The notes under the pieces were generated by a model. That model saw nothing but the letters and a program-made list of their open reading frames with translations. It searched no databases and was not told where the DNA came from. Of a stretch of DNA of 15,397 nt, positions 12,520 to 15,397 are shown piece after piece. Source of the stretch: an uncultured Acetobacteraceae bacterium (GTDB lineage: Bacteria > Pseudomonadota > Alphaproteobacteria > Acetobacterales > Acetobacteraceae); contig CALGVL010000271.1 in the NCBI GenBank assembly GCA_937930165.1, forward strand, positions 1-15,397, given 5' to 3'. Position 1 is the stretch's first letter. The number at the start of each line of letters is the position of its first letter. Both the position numbers and the translations under genes were made by a program.

Positions 12520-13883
12520 CAGCCCATCATCCGGGGCAGCCAGAGGGCAATGCCGGGCCAGATCATGAGCAGGACCACGGCAAGGAGATAGGCGGCCAGG
12601 AAGGGCACCACACCGACGAAGACATCGGTGATCGGGCCCGGCCGCGGCCGCATACCTTGCAGCACATACATCACCGTGCCATCCGGCGGGCTGATCTGGG
12701 CGATCTCCACCAGCATCGTCACCATCACGCCGAACCAGATCGGATCGTAGCCCAGCGCGGTGACAATGGGAAAGACGACCGGCACCGTGGTGATGATCAT
12801 GGAGAAGCCCTCCATGAAGGTGCCGAGCGCGAGATACAGCGCCAGGATGCAGGCCATGATGGCCCAGGGCGGCAGCGGCAGGCCGGCGATGAAGCCCGCC
12901 AGCGCCTGCGGCACGTTGATGGTGGTGAGCAGATAGTTCAGCAGATAGGCACCGAAGATGATGAGGCCGAGCAGCGCGGTGTTGCGCGCCGTCGCCTCGG
13001 CGCTGGCATTGAGCAGGCGGAAGCTGAGCTTGCCTTCCAGGGCGGCGAAAGCCGCGGCGCCGACCACGCCCAGCGCTGCCGCCTCGGTCGGCGTGGCATA
13101 GCCGGCATAGATGGAGCCGAGGACCAGGAACATCAGCACCATGGTCGGGATCAGGTCCAGCAGCGCCTTCAGCTTCAGCCGCAGCGGCAGGGGTGGCGGT
13201 CGGTCCAGCGGGCGCAGCACCCCATGCACCAGGATGACCAGGACAAAGAGGCCAGTGACCAGGATGCTCGGCAGAAATGCCGCAATGTAGAGGGCGCCGA
13301 CCGAGGTTTCGGTGATCAGCCCGTAGATGATGAAGGTGATGCCGGGCGGGATCAGGTTGCCCAACGCTCCGCCGGCGGCGAGGGAGCCCAGCACCATGCG
13401 CTGGTTGTAGCGCGTGCCGTTGAAGTAGGGCAGCGCGACGGAGCCCATCGTCGCCGCCGTGGCGACAGAACTTCCGGAGATGGCGGAGAAGACAGCGCAG
13501 GAGACGATGTTGGTGTGCAGCAATCCGCCTGGCAGCCGGTTCAGCCAGATGTTCAGCGCCTTGTAGAGCCGATCGGAGAGGCCGGCACGCAGCAGGATCT
13601 CCCCCATCAGCAGGAAGAGCGGCACGGCGACCAGCACGAAATTGCTGGAAGGTCCCCAGAGCGTCTGCCCGGCGAAGGCCCACCACGGCCGGTCGGAGAA
13701 GGTGAGGCCGACTAGGATGCCGAGCAGCCCCAGCACCGCCGCGATATAGACCCCGGCCCCGAAGAAGACGAGGAACACGCCGGTCAACGTCAGGATCTCG
13801 GTGACCGGGATGGCCGCGCCGCCGGTGACCGCGGCGAAGACGGCGATGCCGAGCAGCAGCAGCAGCAGGATGACGGCGATCAT
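12519..13883 (-). CDS. dctM: TRAP transporter large permease subunit (DctM)
   Basis: A 454-residue, very hydrophobic inner-membrane protein with about twelve helices, the ion-coupled channel subunit of a TRAP transporter. Family signatures are FVLVAVPLFLLMGEIL (82-97), CAVFSAISGSSVATAATMG (129-147), the repeat-specific GNLIPPGITFIIYG (175-188) and, in the second half, MEGFSMIITTVPVVFPIV followed by a SPPDGTVMYVLQG stretch. The first residues are a run of leucines (MIAVILLLLLLG) typical of a membrane N-terminus. The ATG overlaps the small permease stop (ATGA, 13880-13883) and its own stop overlaps the hyuA start, so it links the transporter to the catabolic genes by translation. TRAP systems import carboxylates and related compounds with Na+; the substrate is fixed by the binding protein and cannot be named here. 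Confidence 0.95.
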   Translation of the reverse strand: MIAVILLLLLLGIAVFAAVTGGAAIPVTEILTLTGVFLVFFGAGVYIAAVLGLLGILVGLTFSDRPWWAFAGQTLWGPSSNFVLVAVPLFLLMGEILLRAGLSDRLYKALNIWLNRLPGGLLHTNIVSCAVFSAISGSSVATAATMGSVALPYFNGTRYNQRMVLGSLAAGGALGNLIPPGITFIIYGLITETSVGALYIAAFLPSILVTGLFVLVILVHGVLRPLDRPPPLPLRLKLKALLDLIPTMVLMFLVLGSIYAGYATPTEAAALGVVGAAAFAALEGKLSFRLLNASAEATARNTALLGLIIFGAYLLNYLLTTINVPQALAGFIAGLPLPPWAIMACILALYLALGTFMEGFSMIITTVPVVFPIVTALGYDPIWFGVMVTMLVEIAQISPPDGTVMYVLQGMRPRPGPITDVFVGVVPFLAAYLLAVVLLMIWPGIALWLPRMMG

Positions 13884-14509
13884 GGGGTCTTGGCCTGCCG
13901 CGACATCTCCACTGCCTCCAGCGCCTCCGCCGTCTCGTCCTCCAGCGTGCGGGAGCCGAGCAGACGGTCCAACTCCTCGGGTTGGCCGAGCAGCAGGGTC
14001 AGCGCGCTCTCCAGCGCCAGGACCAGGATCATCAGGCAGAAGGCGAGGATGCCGAACATCCAGATGCCCTGCGGCACGACCAATGGTAGATGAAGCGCGC
14101 TGTTGTCATGCGCGTCGAAGAGGATGCTCTCCTCCACCAGCGCCCAGGCCGCCCAGGCGCAGAAGGCGGCGAAGGCGCCGAGCAGCAGCAGGGAAAGGAA
14201 GTGCAGCCAGGCGCGCAGCATCAGCGGCAGCCGGTTCACCCAGACATCGACGCGGATATGCGCCCGCCGCGCCAGGGTATGCGCCAACCCCCAGGCGATG
14301 CCGCCCGCCAGCATGTAGCCGGTGACCTCGACCGTGGCGGTGGAGGAGATCCCGATCGTGCTGCGGCCAACGACATCGGCGGTGATGAAGAGGGCGCAGG
14401 CGATGTAGTTCCACCCTGCCAGATAGGCCATGCCCGCGGCGAGCGCGGAGACTGCCACACGCAATCCCCGCGCCACCCGAAGGATGGCGGACTCCGCCGC
14501 GCCGCTCAC
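13880..14509 (-). CDS. dctQ: TRAP transporter small permease subunit (DctQ)
   Basis: A 209-residue four-helix membrane protein that pairs with DctM. Helices lie at about 18-43, 60-79, 98-125 and 146-174. Family motifs are TADVVGRSTIG (43-53), GYMLAGGIAWGLAHTL and RRAHIRVDVWVNRLP (81-95). The C-terminal 35 residues form a charged cytoplasmic tail (EELDRLLGSRTLEDETAEAL), longer than in many DctQ proteins. The start is the GTG at 14509, which overlaps the TGA of the binding-protein gene (GTGA); the frame extends to 14695, but that stretch is arginine-rich and is a shadow of the binding-protein gene. Separate DctQ and DctM genes mean this is the unfused type of TRAP system. Confidence 0.92.
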   Translation of the reverse strand: MSGAAESAILRVARGLRVAVSALAAGMAYLAGWNYIACALFITADVVGRSTIGISSTATVEVTGYMLAGGIAWGLAHTLARRAHIRVDVWVNRLPLMLRAWLHFLSLLLLGAFAAFCAWAAWALVEESILFDAHDNSALHLPLVVPQGIWMFGILAFCLMILVLALESALTLLLGQPEELDRLLGSRTLEDETAEALEAVEMSRQAKTP

Positions 14510-15397
14510 CCGCCGTAGCGCACGCCGGCGAGCGGCGCGATCACCTGATTGTAGATCTCGCCGCAGCGGGCGCCGCAGCGGCGGACGAAGCCGGGCAGGA
14601 CGTTCTTCTCCAGGATCTCGCGCAGATGCGTGCGGTCGGCCTCCGTGGCGTTCACTTCCGTCATCGGGCGCTGCGCCAGGGTATGGATGCGGCACTGGTC
14701 CGCCTTGCCGATGGCGCAGTCGATTCCGTCGCGGGTGGCGGCGTCGCCGAGTTCCCAGAGCTTATCGGCCATCTCCCGGAAGGTGCCCTCCAGGAAGCTG
14801 CGCACCTGCGGGTCCAGGCGGTTCCACCAGGCGATGTTCACCATATAGCCAGCCAGCGCCCAGGAGACGGGGAGGTTGGAGATATGCGTCGTCACCTCCG
14901 GCCAGCGGGCGGCAACGCCGCTGCCGGTGCCGGTGATGCCGCAATCCACCACGCCGCGCTCCAGCGCCGAATAGACCTCGGGGAAGCCGATGGAGACGGG
15001 CTGGGCGCCCATCGCCGTCACCATGTCCACCAGGCTGTTGCCGAAGGTGCGGATCTTGCGGCCGCGCAGGTCGGCCAGGGTGGCGAAGGGCTGGCGGCAG
15101 AAGATCACCTGCGCCGGGAAGGGATAGATGATGACCAGCCGCGTCCCGAAGCGCTCCAGGTCGCGGTTCGCCACCGGCAGCATCGCATCGGCGATCTTGC
15201 GGGCGACGCCGATCTGCGGCGCGAGACCGGCAAGGTCGATCCCGTCCAGAATCGGCACGTCGCCGGAGAGGGTGGAGAGCGTCCCTGCCCCCAGATCCGC
15301 CTGGCCGGAGCGGACGAGGCGCACGATCTCCGCCCCGCCCAGGTTGCGCTCGGCATGGGAGGAGAGCGTGGTCTCGATCCTCCCGCCGGTGCGCTGG
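14506..15397 (-). CDS. dctP: TRAP transporter substrate-binding protein (DctP), 5' end outside window
   Basis: The 296 visible residues are most of a DctP-type periplasmic binding protein. The frame is open to the window edge and reads RTGGRIETTLSSHAERNLGG, an expected near-N-terminal region, so only the signal peptide and first strand (roughly 30-50 residues) are missing; the GTG at 15324 is internal. Typical features are LVRSGQADLGAGTLS, LRGRKIRTFGNSLVDMVTAMG with R116 (numbered from the codon at 15396), the arginine that usually clamps the ligand carboxylate, and FPEVYSALERGVVDCGITG (138-156). This points to a carboxylate-bearing ligand. Cysteines near the C-terminus (RRCGARCGEIYNQ) might form a disulfide in the periplasm. 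It is the first visible gene of the operon, and its stop overlaps the dctQ start. Promoter and regulator lie to the right of the window. Confidence 0.93.
   Translation of the reverse strand, partial: QRTGGRIETTLSSHAERNLGGAEIVRLVRSGQADLGAGTLSTLSGDVPILDGIDLAGLAPQIGVARKIADAMLPVANRDLERFGTRLVIIYPFPAQVIFCRQPFATLADLRGRKIRTFGNSLVDMVTAMGAQPVSIGFPEVYSALERGVVDCGITGTGSGVAARWPEVTTHISNLPVSWALAGYMVNIAWWNRLDPQVRSFLEGTFREMADKLWELGDAATRDGIDCAIGKADQCRIHTLAQRPMTEVNATEADRTHLREILEKNVLPGFVRRCGARCGEIYNQVIAPLAGVRYGG

Noticed and set aside
10750..12591. Long open frame on the plus strand (613 codons) opposite hyuA
   Set aside because: Antisense shadow of a well-supported gene in GC-rich DNA; composition is rich in R, H, Q and G with no family motif and no proper start context.
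12520..13686. Extension of hyuA upstream to 13686 (a possible fusion)
   Set aside because: The extra 389 residues are an out-of-frame reading of dctM; HyuA homology begins just after the ATG at 12519.
12657..13715. Plus-strand open frame of 352 codons opposite dctM
   Set aside because: Product is dominated by H, D, Q, R and G, the complement of hydrophobic membrane-protein codons.
13850..13869. AGC-type trinucleotide run near the dctM start
   Set aside because: It simply encodes the leucine run of the first transmembrane helix; not a separate repeat element.
14510..14695. Longer DctQ start at 14695
   Set aside because: The added segment is arginine/proline-rich shadow of dctP; the GTG at 14509 gives a normal DctQ N-terminus and a GTGA overlap.

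Overview
This window looks like part of the chromosome of a GC-rich alphaproteobacterium, most likely an Acetobacteraceae member of the Roseomonas type. That placement is inferred from the very high GC content, the DUF3141 protein, the TRAP transporter paired with hydantoinase-type genes, and closely packed CoA-catabolic genes; no phylogenetic marker is present. I recognise fourteen protein genes, two of them cut by the window edges. I see no tRNA, rRNA, CRISPR array, insertion sequence, integrase or transcription regulator gene.

Layout, left to right. (1) The 3' part of a DUF3141 alpha/beta-hydrolase gene on the plus strand (to 1249) runs tail to tail into a minus-strand enoyl-CoA hydratase/isomerase gene (1236-2045). 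(2) A plus-strand pair follows: a D-aminoacylase-like amidohydrolase (2181-3896) and a RidA-family protein (3912-4301). (3) A minus-strand unit read from 7716 down to 4314 encodes a thiamine-diphosphate enzyme of the acetolactate-synthase fold, a 3-hydroxyacyl-CoA dehydrogenase-like protein and an SDR oxidoreductase. (4) A short plus-strand gene (7823-8284) for a dimeric alpha/beta-barrel-like protein diverges from that unit across a 106-bp gap holding a perfect 10+2+10 palindrome. (5) A six-gene minus-strand operon runs from the right edge down to 8281: TRAP solute-binding protein (partial), TRAP small permease, TRAP large permease, HyuA, HyuB and a MaoC hydratase. Neighbouring genes in it overlap by 1-4 bases, except HyuA/HyuB, which lie 10 bp apart.

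Working model (inference): the TRAP transporter imports an organic acid or small polar amide. HyuA/HyuB, an ATP-dependent amidase/carboxylase-type pair, acts on it first. CoA-level steps follow: hydration by MaoC or crotonase, oxidation by the dehydrogenase or SDR, and C-C bond cleavage by the ThDP enzyme. The amidohydrolase and RidA would handle N-acylated or imine intermediates. No acyl-CoA ligase, CoA-transferase, acyl-CoA dehydrogenase or thiolase is visible, so the pathway is incomplete here and the substrate cannot be named from sequence. The most unusual parts are the ThDP enzyme, which lacks the usual glycine-rich N-terminal loop, the amidohydrolase, which lacks two of the expected metal-ligand histidines, and the operator-like palindrome.

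All three convergent gene pairs overlap or nearly abut at their stops, and no classical T-tailed terminator was found.
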